Assembly: GCA_029233965.1 (NCBI GenBank)
Contig: JARGOP010000037.1
Coordinates: forward strand, 1-46,178
Origin: Verrucomicrobiales bacterium
GTDB taxonomy: Bacteria; Verrucomicrobiota; Verrucomicrobiia; Verrucomicrobiales; DEV007
Length of the DNA stretch: 46,178 nucleotides
Direction of reading: 5' to 3'
Shown here: one piece after another, positions 1 through 8,978 of the stretch
Layout of the letters: each line of letters opens with the position of its first letter
How positions within the stretch are numbered: position 1 is the first letter of the stretch
Notes under the pieces: generated by a model
What the model was told of the DNA's origin: nothing
What the model saw: only the letters and a program-made list of their open reading frames with translations
The model's database searches: none
Program-made: the position numbers and the translations under genes

Positions 1-2081
1 GCTTCTGCTTCTGCTTCTGCTTCTGAAGCCACTTCTTTCGGCTCCTCCGTTTCCGCTGATGCTTGTTCGATCGCGGGGACTTCATCCGCTGACGCGGCTG
101 ACTCTTCCGTTGCAGGCCCCCCCGGACTCAAGGTCTCTGCTGCTTCCCCGACTGCTGGCTTGGCTTCAACTTCCGGCTTCACTTCGCTTTCCACCGCAGC
201 CGGTTCTTCACTCGTTTCCTCCGTTTCCGCTGATGCAGGCTTCACCTCGTTCGCCAGAGCTTTCTTTTTGGCCGATGCCGTCTTTTTCACAGAGGGATCC
301 GGCCCGCCCTGCTTCGGCTGCTTGCCGAGAGCAAGCTTCGTGTCGGGAAATTCGATCACATAACCTTCCGAAGTGAGCCAGCGAAGATCCTTCAAGATCG
401 TTTTGGCTTTGACAGTCAGCTCGAGCGATTCCGGGGCCTGGTCCTTTTCCGGCCGGGTAAAGTCATCCGCCAACTCAACGAGAAGGTCGATTACCTTCAT
501 TCCGGGCTTCGCCAGAATGCGGTCAATGATGGCCTGGACATGTCCCGTCAAAGAGACCGATTCATTGATTTCTTTCGGTCTTACGCTGGAGACATGGAGA
601 GCCTTTTTCCCACGCTTGAAGAAACGAAGCCCCTCTTTTTCGAAATCACGGCAGAGGGCCTGAATCAACGGAAGCGGAAATCCACGACGAAGTTTCTCAC
701 TCTCCTGCTTCAAATGCACGAGGAGACCACGGGAAAGATCACGTCCCTGAACGTCACCGCGGACGACAGCCTTCTTCGTCTCGATCACCGCCTCTGAGGC
801 AAAGTGCTCGCGGAAATGTCGGGCCAACTCCTCGGGAGACTTCAAAAGAGGGCCCTCCTCTTTTGCCGGGGCCGGCGCTTCTTCCACCCTTGCCTCTTCA
901 GCGGGAGCTTCTTCCCCTGACTCGACGAGCTCGGTGCCATCGCCCTCAGCTTCGGGTCTCGTTTCCTCCTCCTCACTTTCCGGAGCAGCTTCGACAGCCT
1001 CTTCCACCACGGTTTCTTCCACCACGGTTTCTTCCACCGCAGCTTCTTCCGCCGCCACGGCAGTTTCCGTCGCATCCACTTCGGTTGGCGCTTCTGTCGA
1101 ATTCTCTGTCTCGACCACAGTTTCTGCGGCCTCAACCGGTTCCGCTGCCTCTGGCGCAGCTTCAACTTCCTCAGGCGGTGCCGCTTCCGGAGCCTCCCCG
1201 GACTTCAGCCGATACTGAAGACGCTTGCTGACTTTTTCCTTCCACTTCTCGACGATCTCTTCGCCACTTTCCATGACGATGCGGGACTTGTATCGCTCGA
1301 GAGGCATGTTGGCAAACCGCTCGGCATGAAGCCTCGCAATGTTGCGCTGGTACTCATGATGGTTGGGCGGCCCGAGAATTTCTCCACTCATCCCGCAAAC
1401 AGCGATGTTCGAAAAATTACCCGCAGGAGCACCCACATCGACTTCCTCGACCACATAATACCTGGAAAGCACATCGGAACTCAGCAAATGTTTGATTGCT
1501 TCGTCACGGCTCAGCCAAATCGATTTGTCATCCTTACACTGATACAAAGAGACGCCATCTTCAGTCGCTTCAAAACAAACCTGATAGCGGTCGCGCCCAC
1601 TCAAAATCATCTTGGCGAGATCGGCCAGAGGAAATGCCCGGTAGGTTTCCCGGATATGCCTGGTGATTCCCTTGATCGCAGAGTCGGACGGCTCGATCGA
1701 AGCCTTAACCCCGGGCGCCGGCTTGTCCTCCGGCGGGCGCTCGCGTCGATCGCCACCCCGAAAGTCATCACGCCCCCCGCCACGGCGGTTACCACCACCC
1801 CGTCGATCCTCACGGCCGCCGCCGCCACGGCGGTCTCCTCCTCCAAAATTACCACGTCCCTGGCCCTGCCCCTGGCCACGACGGTCTCCCCCGCCTCGAC
1901 GGTCTCCGCGGAAACCTCCCCGTCGATCATCGCGGCCACCACCACCTCGGGAGTCACCCCGTGAATCCTCGCGATCATCGCGCGGGCGCTGTTTTATCTC
2001 TTTCGGCTTCGCAGACTCCTGGGCCCAGTCGGGCATCAGGTCAAAGGCGGAAAATTCGAGGGGCTTGTCTTCGTCGCTCAT
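1..2081 (-). CDS. RGG-rich / acidic hypothetical protein, 3' end outside the window
   Basis: This is an open frame of at least 693 codons running leftward off the window edge with no stop. The order is: a short N-terminal segment (LEFSAFDLMPDWAQ), an Arg/Gly/Asp-rich low-complexity region at about residues 35-110 with repeated RRGGG and GRDDR units, a globular part at about 120-300 (includes SLYQCKDDKSIWLSRDEA), a Glu/Ala/Val-rich acidic stretch, a second globular part (ARHFREHF, then a possible winged-helix-like stretch ending LRWLTSEGYVIEFPD), and an Ala/Glu-rich tail ending in EA repeats. RGG tracts in other proteins often bind RNA, so an RNA-associated role is an inference only. I do not recognise the family. 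The ATG at 2081 was chosen; an in-frame ATG at 2111 would add ten residues. Neither has a Shine-Dalgarno sequence. Shorter open frames inside it are shadows. Confidence 0.75.
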   Translation of the reverse strand, partial: MSDEDKPLEFSAFDLMPDWAQESAKPKEIKQRPRDDREDSRGDSRGGGGRDDRRGGFRGDRRGGGDRRGQGQGQGRGNFGGGDRRGGGGREDRRGGGNRRGGGRDDFRGGDRRERPPEDKPAPGVKASIEPSDSAIKGITRHIRETYRAFPLADLAKMILSGRDRYQVCFEATEDGVSLYQCKDDKSIWLSRDEAIKHLLSSDVLSRYYVVEEVDVGAPAGNFSNIAVCGMSGEILGPPNHHEYQRNIARLHAERFANMPLERYKSRIVMESGEEIVEKWKEKVSKRLQYRLKSGEAPEAAPPEEVEAAPEAAEPVEAAETVVETENSTEAPTEVDATETAVAAEEAAVEETVVEETVVEEAVEAAPESEEEETRPEAEGDGTELVESGEEAPAEEARVEEAPAPAKEEGPLLKSPEELARHFREHFASEAVIETKKAVVRGDVQGRDLSRGLLVHLKQESEKLRRGFPLPLIQALCRDFEKEGLRFFKRGKKALHVSSVRPKEINESVSLTGHVQAIIDRILAKPGMKVIDLLVELADDFTRPEKDQAPESLELTVKAKTILKDLRWLTSEGYVIEFPDTKLALGKQPKQGGPDPSVKKTASAKKKALANEVKPASAETEETSEEPAAVESEVKPEVEAKPAVGEAAETLSPGGPATEESAASADEVPAIEQASAETEEPKEVASEAEAEAE

Positions 2082-2091
2082 GGTGGACTGA

Positions 2092-2109
2092 GTCAGAACT
2101 GCTTCTGAC
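2092..2109. promoter_or_regulatory. Perfect 7-bp inverted repeat at the start of the RGG/acidic gene
   Basis: GTCAGAA and TTCTGAC are separated by four bases (GCAG). The repeat lies between the two candidate start codons (2111 and 2081) of the leftward gene. It could be an operator or an RNA hairpin just upstream of the ATG at 2081. Function is inference; short repeats of this size also occur by chance. Confidence 0.25.
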
Positions 2110-2220
2110 ATCTACTGCGTGATTCTAATCGGTCTAAAGTTGGAGCCTACACTCCGGATCGGGTCGGGGCAGATATCAAAATTGTCACCTTGCCGCCAAT
2201 TCCCATCTCATCGTATCCCC

Positions 2221-3513
2221 TTAACTCAGAGCTACTTTAAGCGCTTCAGCGGTGACTTCAGCCGTTTTTTCTATCTCATCCGGCCCGTGCGCGAGCGAGA
2301 TAAATCCCGCTTCATACTGCGAGGGCGCGAAATAAACGCCTCGATCCAGTGCCGCCCAGAAGAACTTCCGGAAGGCATCAAAATCAGACTTCTTCACGTC
2401 ATCCACGTTGGTGATTTCCTCTTCGGTGAAAAACAGACAGAACATCGAGCCGATTCGATTGAGCGTAAGATCGCGTCCTGCCTCCTTCAAGACCGCGCGA
2501 ACCCCGTCTTCAAACTGCTGCCCGATTTCATCGAGTCGCGCCCAGCCATTGTGACGCTCCATCTCTTTCAACTGGGTGATTCCCGCCACCATCGCAAGCG
2601 GATTGCCGGAGAGAGTTCCCGCCTGGTAGACCGGCCCGTCCGGAGCGAGATAATCCATGATCTTCGCCTTGCCGCCGAACGCTCCCACAGGGAGACCGCC
2701 ACCGATCACTTTTCCCATCGCGGTGAGATCCGGCGTGATGCCCACCAACTCCTGGACCCCGCCTTTGGCGAGCCGGAAACCAGTCATGACTTCATCAAAG
2801 ATCAACACGGCTCCGTATTTTTCGGTGATATCCCGCAGGAATTGAAGATAACCTTCTTTCGGAAAAATCAGACCGGCATTGGCCGGGATCGGTTCGAGGA
2901 TGATCGCCGCGATGTTCTCGCCCTCGAGACGAAACGCTTCCTCGACTGCGTCTGGGCGATTGAAAGGAAGCGTGATCGTGAGCCTCGCAAGGTCTTTGGG
3001 GACTCCGGCACTGTCCGGCGTTCCCAGGGTCAAGGCACCGCTGCCCGCCGCGACGAGCAGGGAATCGACATGGCCATGATAGCAGCCTTCGAACTTGATG
3101 ATTTTGTCCCGACCGGTGTAGCCCCGGGCGAGACGGATCGCCGTCATCGTCGCTTCGGTGCCGCTGCTCACCATGCGGACCTTCTCCACCGACGGTACGT
3201 AGTCGCGAACCATGCGGGCGAGCTCGACCTCGTGTCGGTTTGGAATTCCAAAACTGATGCCCTCTTTGGCCGCATGACTCACCGCCTCGATCACCGCCGA
3301 AGGGGCATGGCCGAGAATGGCGGGCCCCCACGTGCCCACGTAGTCAATCATTTCATTGCCATCGACATCCCAAATCCGGCAGCCGCGGGCGCGCTGGACG
3401 AAGAACGGATCGCCGTCCACGCTCTTGAAAGCGCGGACCGGTGAATTCACTCCGCCGGGGATCACTTCCCTGGCAGCTTTGAATAATTTAGAGGAGAGGT
3501 CTCGGTTTAACAT
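2221..3513 (-). CDS. hemL: Glutamate-1-semialdehyde 2,1-aminomutase
   Basis: A 430-residue class-III aminotransferase-fold enzyme, about full length for the family. It converts glutamate-1-semialdehyde to 5-aminolevulinate with pyridoxal phosphate, the last step of the C5 route into cytoplasmic haem and tetrapyrrole synthesis. Visible features: the N-terminal PGGVNSPVRAF motif, the cofactor-binding SSGTEA at about 116-121, the FEGCYHGH motif near 141-148, FDEVMTGFR near 239-247 and the Schiff-base lysine Lys268 in AMGKVIGGGLPVGAFGG. The ATG start at 3513 gives the expected N-terminus; there is no evident Shine-Dalgarno. It is divergent from the LysR gene, with 164 bp between the starts. It fits a haem-demanding organism that also encodes two CxxCH proteins in this window. 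Confidence 0.97.
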   Translation of the reverse strand: MLNRDLSSKLFKAAREVIPGGVNSPVRAFKSVDGDPFFVQRARGCRIWDVDGNEMIDYVGTWGPAILGHAPSAVIEAVSHAAKEGISFGIPNRHEVELARMVRDYVPSVEKVRMVSSGTEATMTAIRLARGYTGRDKIIKFEGCYHGHVDSLLVAAGSGALTLGTPDSAGVPKDLARLTITLPFNRPDAVEEAFRLEGENIAAIILEPIPANAGLIFPKEGYLQFLRDITEKYGAVLIFDEVMTGFRLAKGGVQELVGITPDLTAMGKVIGGGLPVGAFGGKAKIMDYLAPDGPVYQAGTLSGNPLAMVAGITQLKEMERHNGWARLDEIGQQFEDGVRAVLKEAGRDLTLNRIGSMFCLFFTEEEITNVDDVKKSDFDAFRKFFWAALDRGVYFAPSQYEAGFISLAHGPDEIEKTAEVTAEALKVALS

Positions 3514-3677
3514 GGTGGGACGGCACTCAATAGCGATACGCTGAATACGTCAACTCACGTCTCAAAGATGAGGCCCGAAAGAAAACGGGGCTCAAAACCA
3601 CTTTTAAGTTTACACCGCCACCCCGGAACCGTTTAGCTTATCCTCCCCTTTCCCGAAACACACAACACCCTTTCCGC

Positions 3678-4583
3678 ATGAACGTTCATCATCTTGAGCT
3701 GTTCTATTTCGTCGCGAAATTCGAAGGCATCACCGAAGCTGTTCGAAAGATGCCCTATGGAATTCAACAGCCGGCCGTGAGTGGTCAAATTCTTCAGCTT
3801 GAGAAAGATCTCGGCGTGAAACTTTTCCACCGACGCCCTTTCGCCCTGACCCCTGCCGGGGAGGAACTTTACGACTTCGTCTACCCTTTCTTTTCCCGCC
3901 TTGGACAGATGAAGGAGCGTCTCAGCGGCGAGGAAAGCCATCATCTCCGGCTCGCAGCCTCCGCCGCGGCCCTGACGAATCACCTCCCCGATGTGCTCCA
4001 GAGCCTTCGGGCGGAGTTTCCAACCCTCCGGCTTACGCTTCGGGAATTGAACAACGGGGACATTGAAGAAGCGTTGCGAAAACAGGAGGCGGACGTCGCC
4101 GTGGCAATTCTTCACCGGAAACCGGGGCCCGGCATCAAGTCGGTCAAGCTGATCGATCTGCCCCTTGCCATCGTTGCCCCGGCAAATTCTCCGATCACCA
4201 GGTTCCGGGAACTCAGTGCAAAAGCTCCGGGAGGGCAGATCCTCCAACCTCTCATTTCACTTCCAAAGCATGAGCCCGTCGCCCGGCTTTTTCAGCAGGG
4301 ACTCACCGCCCGGCATCTCAGCTGGGAGACATCGGTGGAAGTCTCTGAACTGGGACTGATCCAAAATTACGCGGCCAATGGATTCGGATTCGGTGTCACT
4401 GTGGACATTCCGGGAGCCGTCTGGCCGGAGGGAACCAAAAAAATCAAACTCCCCTCCGATTTTCCTCCCCTCTCAATCGGAGCGCTTCATTCCGGCGATC
4501 TGAAAAAAGTCGCGAAGCGGTTTATTGATCTGGCTGCGGAACAGGCTTCACTTCTTGAAGAAAAAAAGAAAAGTAAAAAGTAG
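3678..4583 (+). CDS. LysR-family transcriptional regulator
   Basis: A 301-residue protein with a winged helix-turn-helix at about residues 1-62 (MNVHHLELFYFVAKFEGITEA, then QQPAVSGQILQLEKDLGVKLF and LTPAGEELY) and a periplasmic-binding-protein-like effector domain from about 90 to 290. This is the usual LysR length. The N-terminus is typical, so the ATG at 3678 is well supported. The C-terminal tail is lysine-rich. LysR regulators often control a divergent neighbour, and hemL lies divergently upstream, but I see no convincing T-N11-A operator and do not assign a target. The HAD phosphatase gene begins 4 nt after its stop codon, so the two are probably co-transcribed. Confidence 0.93.
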   Translation: MNVHHLELFYFVAKFEGITEAVRKMPYGIQQPAVSGQILQLEKDLGVKLFHRRPFALTPAGEELYDFVYPFFSRLGQMKERLSGEESHHLRLAASAAALTNHLPDVLQSLRAEFPTLRLTLRELNNGDIEEALRKQEADVAVAILHRKPGPGIKSVKLIDLPLAIVAPANSPITRFRELSAKAPGGQILQPLISLPKHEPVARLFQQGLTARHLSWETSVEVSELGLIQNYAANGFGFGVTVDIPGAVWPEGTKKIKLPSDFPPLSIGALHSGDLKKVAKRFIDLAAEQASLLEEKKKSKK

Positions 4584-4587
4584 CTGC

Positions 4588-5271
4588 ATGCCGGAAGCCC
4601 TGATTTTTGATTTCGACGGACTGATTCTCGATACTGAAGTCCCTGTCTATGAAGCGTGGCGTCAGAACTACGAAGCGCATGGACAAACGCTCCCCCTCGA
4701 GACCTACGTGAATTGCGTGGGCAGTGACTTCAACCGCTTCGATCCGAAGGCTCACCTTGAGACGCTCACCGAAACAATCGTCGACTGGAATCATTGGGAT
4801 CCGCGCCGCGAGCAAATCGCCCGCGAGCAAACCATCGAGCTGGCTCCTTTCCCCGGAATCATCGCGCTCCTCGAAGAAGCCTCCACAGCCAACGTGCCCT
4901 GCGTGGTCGCCTCAAGTTCCCCCAGAAGCTGGGTCGAAGGACATCTTGAACGGCTCGGCCTGCGGCATTTTTTCGAGACGACCCGCTGCCTCGACGATGT
5001 CGCCGCCCCGAAACCGGCACCCGAGTTATTTCTCACTGCCGCCGAAGCTCTTTCGATTCATCCTGACAAAGCCATTGTTCTCGAGGATTCCCTGAATGGC
5101 TTAAACGCCGCGAAAGCAGCCGGCATTGATTGCGTCATCGTTCCGAATCGGATCACGGAGTCTCTCGACTTCACCGGCGCAGCTGCTGTTTTGCCGACTT
5201 TGGCAGGCGTCACGATCCGCAAACTCGAATCGATCAAGACAGGAAATGCCCGGGATTCCTGCATGAGTTAA
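4588..5271 (+). CDS. HAD-superfamily hydrolase, beta-phosphoglucomutase-like
   Basis: A 227-residue cytoplasmic HAD phosphatase. Motif I is DFDGLILDTE near residue 8, motif II is the serine in VASSSPRSW, motif III is the lysine of KPAPELF and motif IV is VLEDSLNGLNAA. The cap domain sits between motifs I and II, as in the beta-phosphoglucomutase/phosphatase subgroup. The ATG at 4588 is chosen because it places motif I at the N-terminus; the frame is open further upstream, inside the LysR gene, but that part has no HAD similarity. Four nucleotides separate it from the LysR stop. Substrate cannot be predicted; sugar phosphates are typical of the subgroup. Confidence 0.88.
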   Translation: MPEALIFDFDGLILDTEVPVYEAWRQNYEAHGQTLPLETYVNCVGSDFNRFDPKAHLETLTETIVDWNHWDPRREQIAREQTIELAPFPGIIALLEEASTANVPCVVASSSPRSWVEGHLERLGLRHFFETTRCLDDVAAPKPAPELFLTAAEALSIHPDKAIVLEDSLNGLNAAKAAGIDCVIVPNRITESLDFTGAAAVLPTLAGVTIRKLESIKTGNARDSCMS

Positions 5272-5318
5272 AGAGAAAATCGTCTTACCCGGGAAAGCAA
5301 CTCTGAGCATTTCCGGAT

Positions 5319-6239
5319 ATGAAAACAATCTCTGCCCTTCCTCTTCTCTCAATCACACTTCTTGCCAGCACGATTTCGGCATCGGCCCAGATCGATCTTT
5401 CCAGGGCGACTCAGAAAGGCATAGAGATCAGTCGTCAGACCGACCGGCGTCCCGTTCCCCGTCCTCTCCCGGTTTATCAGGGGAATCCAAAGGTCCAGCC
5501 TCTTCCTCCGCAGCGCTTTCAGCCGAAGCCGAACCCGTCCCACCAGCCGAACCCGAACCCGGCAGTTCGCCCGGTGCCGATGGATACCGGCAAAATGATC
5601 TCGGTTCTCAGAGGAAACTCCACTTCTTCCCACTCAGCTCCGACGATATCGAATCGCACGACCAAAATTGATCCGAAAGTGATGCCGAAAGGATACGAGG
5701 TTTATCGCATGAAACAGGGCCGTGACCGGGCGGAGGGAGTTTCCTCTCCTCCTGCGCAGACAACCCGCGTCAAGGACGGTCGTCCCATGGCGAGCGGAGA
5801 AAGGACTACCCCGCCCTCCTCGTCAAGCCGACCACCTCGTGTCGAGACGCCGCCACCTACACTCAACTACCAGGTTGATTCCCATTCCCAACTTGCCACC
5901 AGCTCGGTTCGTTTTCGCAAGGGCAGCACTGAGCTGGCAGACAGCGCCTCCTATCAATACCTCCGGAATCTCGCTTCCGCGCTTCAGGATCACTCTCTCC
6001 TCCATCATCGTTTCGTGGTCGAAGGGCACGCCTCGGCGGACGGGTCGGACTATTCCAACCTCCTTCTCTCGCAGCGCCGGGCGAACGCCATCTTTGACTT
6101 TCTCATGAGCGAAGGAGTTTCGCCCGATCGCCTTCTCGCCGTCGGTCACGGCGAAAGTCACGCCCGCTTTCGCCCCGGAGATCCTGAGTATCTCCTCGCT
6201 CAGGACCGACAGGTCGTTGTCTTTAAGCTGGCGGACTGA
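5319..6239 (+). CDS. Secreted OmpA-family (peptidoglycan-binding) protein
   Basis: A 306-residue exported protein. Residues 1-24 form a signal peptide ending ISASAQ. A Pro/Asn/Gln-rich low-complexity region follows to about residue 90, then a poorly conserved Ser/Thr/Pro-rich middle. The C-terminal OmpA-like domain spans about residues 195-306, with VRFRKGSTEL at its start, EGHASADGSDYS and the LSQRRANAIFDFL helix that carries the peptidoglycan-contacting arginine. There is no membrane beta-barrel, so it is probably periplasmic or tethered to the wall by the OmpA domain. It starts 47 bp after the HAD gene and may be read from the same transcript. Confidence 0.87.
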   Translation: MKTISALPLLSITLLASTISASAQIDLSRATQKGIEISRQTDRRPVPRPLPVYQGNPKVQPLPPQRFQPKPNPSHQPNPNPAVRPVPMDTGKMISVLRGNSTSSHSAPTISNRTTKIDPKVMPKGYEVYRMKQGRDRAEGVSSPPAQTTRVKDGRPMASGERTTPPSSSSRPPRVETPPPTLNYQVDSHSQLATSSVRFRKGSTELADSASYQYLRNLASALQDHSLLHHRFVVEGHASADGSDYSNLLLSQRRANAIFDFLMSEGVSPDRLLAVGHGESHARFRPGDPEYLLAQDRQVVVFKLAD

Positions 6240-6363
6240 ATTTATCGCCGCCGGGGAATGCGGCAACTCCAGGGCAGCACCGCGCGGCTTTCGATCAGGC
6301 CGTCCGGTGCTTTTCCGTCTCCACGGATGACCGGATTAATGCCTTCAACCGTTCGCGGTCACT

Positions 6364-6763
6364 TCAGGCATGAGCCTCCCGGGCAGGCACAATAGGGAAA
6401 GCGGCGGGAGATAGCGCATGCAAAGTGCTTGGGGGTTCGTGGGAAGAGACGAACTCGTCCCGATTTGAATGGGAGGAATTTCCTTCGTCATCCTGAACGG
6501 TGACACCTTCATCCGAGATAGAGAAGGAAAACGGTTTCCACATCTTCGGGTAGCGATCCCCGGTTTCGTGTGACCCGATAGCGAAACAGCAGAGGCGAAA
6601 CCAGAGTCCCGCAGGCGATCATTGCGAGACCCGGTCCGATAAGGACGCTCGAACAGGTCATACCGGCAGACCGGAACATCGAATCCATCGACCATGATGA
6701 TCCCCCGGATTCAAAGACATTGCTTCGCGGCGAGGCCCCGAAAACACTCAAGAGATTCCCCAT
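6364..6763 (-). pseudogene. Probable frameshifted small membrane-protein gene
   Basis: In the 630-bp interval between two clear genes, one leftward frame from an ATG at 6763 encodes a hydrophobic stretch (VLIGPGLAMIACGTLVSPLLF) followed by RYRVTRN, then runs to a stop at 6509. A different frame becomes protein-like at the same place: GDRYPKMWKPFSFSISDEG, then VTVQDDEGN, ending at a TGA at 6364. Removing one base near 6556-6566 joins them into RYRVTRNGDRYPKMWKPF. I infer a single-base frameshift, from decay or a sequencing error. No family is recognised. The rest of 6240-6869 shows nothing else I can support. Confidence 0.35.
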
Positions 6764-6869
6764 GATGCTGATTCCGCTGCCCGGGAATGGTTCCACGCAT
6801 TCGAAGAGACTGACTGCTTCCCGCGAAACAAGCGGACACGGCAGATTCAACGGCGGAAACGAAGAGAAT

Positions 6870-8492
6870 CTAATCGATCACAAGCACGACGCGAAAACCG
6901 TAGTCGTCATCGCGCCGATCCCGCTCATCGTAATCTCTCAGCTCGCTCCGGAAGTCGAGCCCGGTAAAGTTATCCCACGCTCCTCCCCGGATCGACTTGA
7001 AAGGCCTCCCTTTTTCGTCCCTCGTTTCATCAAGCGATGGATTCTTCTCGCGGAGTTCAATAGAGTTGAGTTCGGGACGATAATCTTCCTCGATCCACTC
7101 CCAGACATTGCCGGCCAGATCAAAAAATCCGTTTCCGTTCGCCGCATAGCTCCCGACCCGGGCGGTGCGTTCCGCCCCATCATCGTAGGGGCCTCCACCA
7201 ATCACGGATTTACTCCAGTCTCCCGGCAAGTTCCTGATTGCTGCCTCATCCCAGAAATTCCCGACATTGGCAGGCGGAGGCCAATCGTTCCCCCACGGGA
7301 AACGTTCAGTTCCAGCCGCAGCCGACCACTCGGCATCTCGCGGAAGTCGATAGGTTTCGCCCTCATGCGCGGAGAGCCAGGTGGCGAACGCCTTCGCTTC
7401 ATCCCAGGTCACGCACACGACAGGGTGATCGCCGCTTTGTTGAAATCCCGGCTTCTCCCATGAGGCTTCCTTCTGATGCACCCATTCGGTCGTGTATCCA
7501 CCAGCCGGTTTTTCGGTGACGGAGAACAGGTGGGCTCCCCCTGCCTGAACGTAATCCGTTGCTTCCACGAAGACTCGAAAATCCTTTACCCGAGTCTCAG
7601 TGGTCGACATGAGCACTCCGGGCTGACCTGGAACCGGACAGAACTTCATTCCGAGAGAATTGACCCAGGGGCGATCTTTCGTCGCTTCTTCAGGGGAAAT
7701 CGAAGCGCCAGGTAACCCGGCACCTTCTTCAACGAACTGAAAGCTGCCGTAGAACTTGCTGTTAAACCAGGGCTCCTGCTCCCCTCCGGTCAAACTGGCG
7801 ACTTCTCCACCAACAGCCTTGAAGACTTCCTCAAAGGGGCGTCCGGGTTTTGGCAGGTGCTTGAGCAATGCCGACGTATATGGACTGTTCTTCCCTTCCC
7901 CATCATCGGCGACATCGTCAGGGGAGGTGGAAAAAGCGATGAACATTCCCTGGGGCGCTCCGCCGGGCATCGCGAGTCCACCGGAGGACGTGCTGCGACT
8001 GCCACGCCAGGCCCGCGAAAAAGGGTCGTTACGGCAGCAGTCGAGGATCAGCAAATTCAGACCGGCTCCGGCAGTCTCGAGTCCCTCCATGATCAAATTC
8101 ATCGAGAGTGTTTCGTCGGGCACCTCGAAGTCACGCGCCATCTCTGCATCGACCGGGATCAGAAAATTCTCCCCTTTCATCTGCACTCCGTGCCCCGCGA
8201 AAAAGACGAGTGCGACCGCATCAGGATCCGGGTCAGTCGGCAGGCCATCGACAAATTCACGGAGCGCCCGTCTCATCGCTTTCAGATCGGCATCGATTCG
8301 AAAGGTGACATCGAAGTCGAGGCGACGAAGCAGTTCCGCCATGTCGGAGGCATCGTTTGCCGGATTGCTGAGAGCGCGGGCGTGAACGTATTCGTTATTC
8401 CCGATCACCAACGCTTTCCTCGGCGAATCCCCTCCAAACACGAAGCTGGAAAGCGCGAAAATAATCAGGGAGTAGAAAAACGATGCTCTCAT
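6870..8492 (-). CDS. Secreted caspase-fold (peptidase C14) and SUMF1/FGE-like fusion protein
   Basis: A 540-residue protein with a signal peptide (about 1-21, ending FVFGG). The caspase p20-like domain covers about residues 25-255: strand ALVIGNNEY, catalytic His101 in FFAGHG and catalytic Cys153 in LILDCCRNDPF. A SUMF1/formylglycine-generating-enzyme-like domain covers about 271-538, with VCVTWDEAKAFATWLS, YRLPRDAEW, DLAGNVWEW, SIRGGAWDN and DDYGFRVV. The two cysteines that true FGE enzymes use are absent (GGAWDNFTGLDFRS), so this half is probably a binding or structural domain. Related fusions occur in PVC and cyanobacterial genomes. The protein is probably exported; its substrate is unknown. 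The ATG at 8492 places the signal peptide correctly. Confidence 0.9.
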   Translation of the reverse strand: MRASFFYSLIIFALSSFVFGGDSPRKALVIGNNEYVHARALSNPANDASDMAELLRRLDFDVTFRIDADLKAMRRALREFVDGLPTDPDPDAVALVFFAGHGVQMKGENFLIPVDAEMARDFEVPDETLSMNLIMEGLETAGAGLNLLILDCCRNDPFSRAWRGSRSTSSGGLAMPGGAPQGMFIAFSTSPDDVADDGEGKNSPYTSALLKHLPKPGRPFEEVFKAVGGEVASLTGGEQEPWFNSKFYGSFQFVEEGAGLPGASISPEEATKDRPWVNSLGMKFCPVPGQPGVLMSTTETRVKDFRVFVEATDYVQAGGAHLFSVTEKPAGGYTTEWVHQKEASWEKPGFQQSGDHPVVCVTWDEAKAFATWLSAHEGETYRLPRDAEWSAAAGTERFPWGNDWPPPANVGNFWDEAAIRNLPGDWSKSVIGGGPYDDGAERTARVGSYAANGNGFFDLAGNVWEWIEEDYRPELNSIELREKNPSLDETRDEKGRPFKSIRGGAWDNFTGLDFRSELRDYDERDRRDDDYGFRVVLVID

Positions 8493-8619
8493 CAGAAGGA
8501 TTGCAGATTCGAATTGGACGAATCAGGAGCGCCGATTTGCACTGTTCGAGGCCTCAATTCTGAAAATTGAGGAGAAAACAGGGCCGACGGGAACCTTTCG
8601 ACCGACAATCCCCGGCCGA

Positions 8620-8937
8620 TCAGGAATACTTGGGATCCTTGCCCGGCTCAGTCTCATAGAGATACTCACGACGGGCAGTGGCGTGAGGCTTGATCACATC
8701 GGACTCGAAGCGAAGATAGTTCGGATCCTCACGGAACATCGAGAGCTTATCCTTGCTCTCAAAGTCAGCGGAAATGAAAAAACCGAAATCATTTTCCGGC
8801 TCGATGCTCCGGCCTGAGCGGAAATTGTGGGCCTCGTTGACCCGATGAAAACAGGTCCTGCTGAGGCGGATCATCTCCTCAATCTCGTCCTCCGAGGTTC
8901 CTTTCCGGAGTCGAAAAAGCGCGATAAAATGAACCAT
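8620..8937 (-). CDS. Dabb (stress-responsive alpha/beta barrel) domain protein
   Basis: A 105-residue protein of the dimeric alpha/beta-barrel (ferredoxin-like) class. It begins MVHFIALFRLRKGTSEDEIEE and continues with a histidine-containing helix (RTCFHRVNEAHNFRSG) and the late stretch DPNYLRFESDVIKPH, an arrangement typical of Dabb proteins. The ATG at 8937 is selected because the domain starts there; the frame is open upstream but overlaps nuoA. It lies 41 bp downstream of the nuoA stop and is likely co-transcribed with it. Family members have varied or unknown functions, so none is assigned. Confidence 0.75.
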   Translation of the reverse strand: MVHFIALFRLRKGTSEDEIEEMIRLSRTCFHRVNEAHNFRSGRSIEPENDFGFFISADFESKDKLSMFREDPNYLRFESDVIKPHATARREYLYETEPGKDPKYS

Positions 8938-8978
8938 GATGGAGACCGGGAAATTAGCTCCGTCGCAGAAACGCCGGA

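Noticed and set aside
2119-3444. Long rightward open frame (441 codons) over hemL
   Set aside because: It is antisense to an unmistakable hemL with all catalytic motifs. High GC in third positions commonly produces such shadows.
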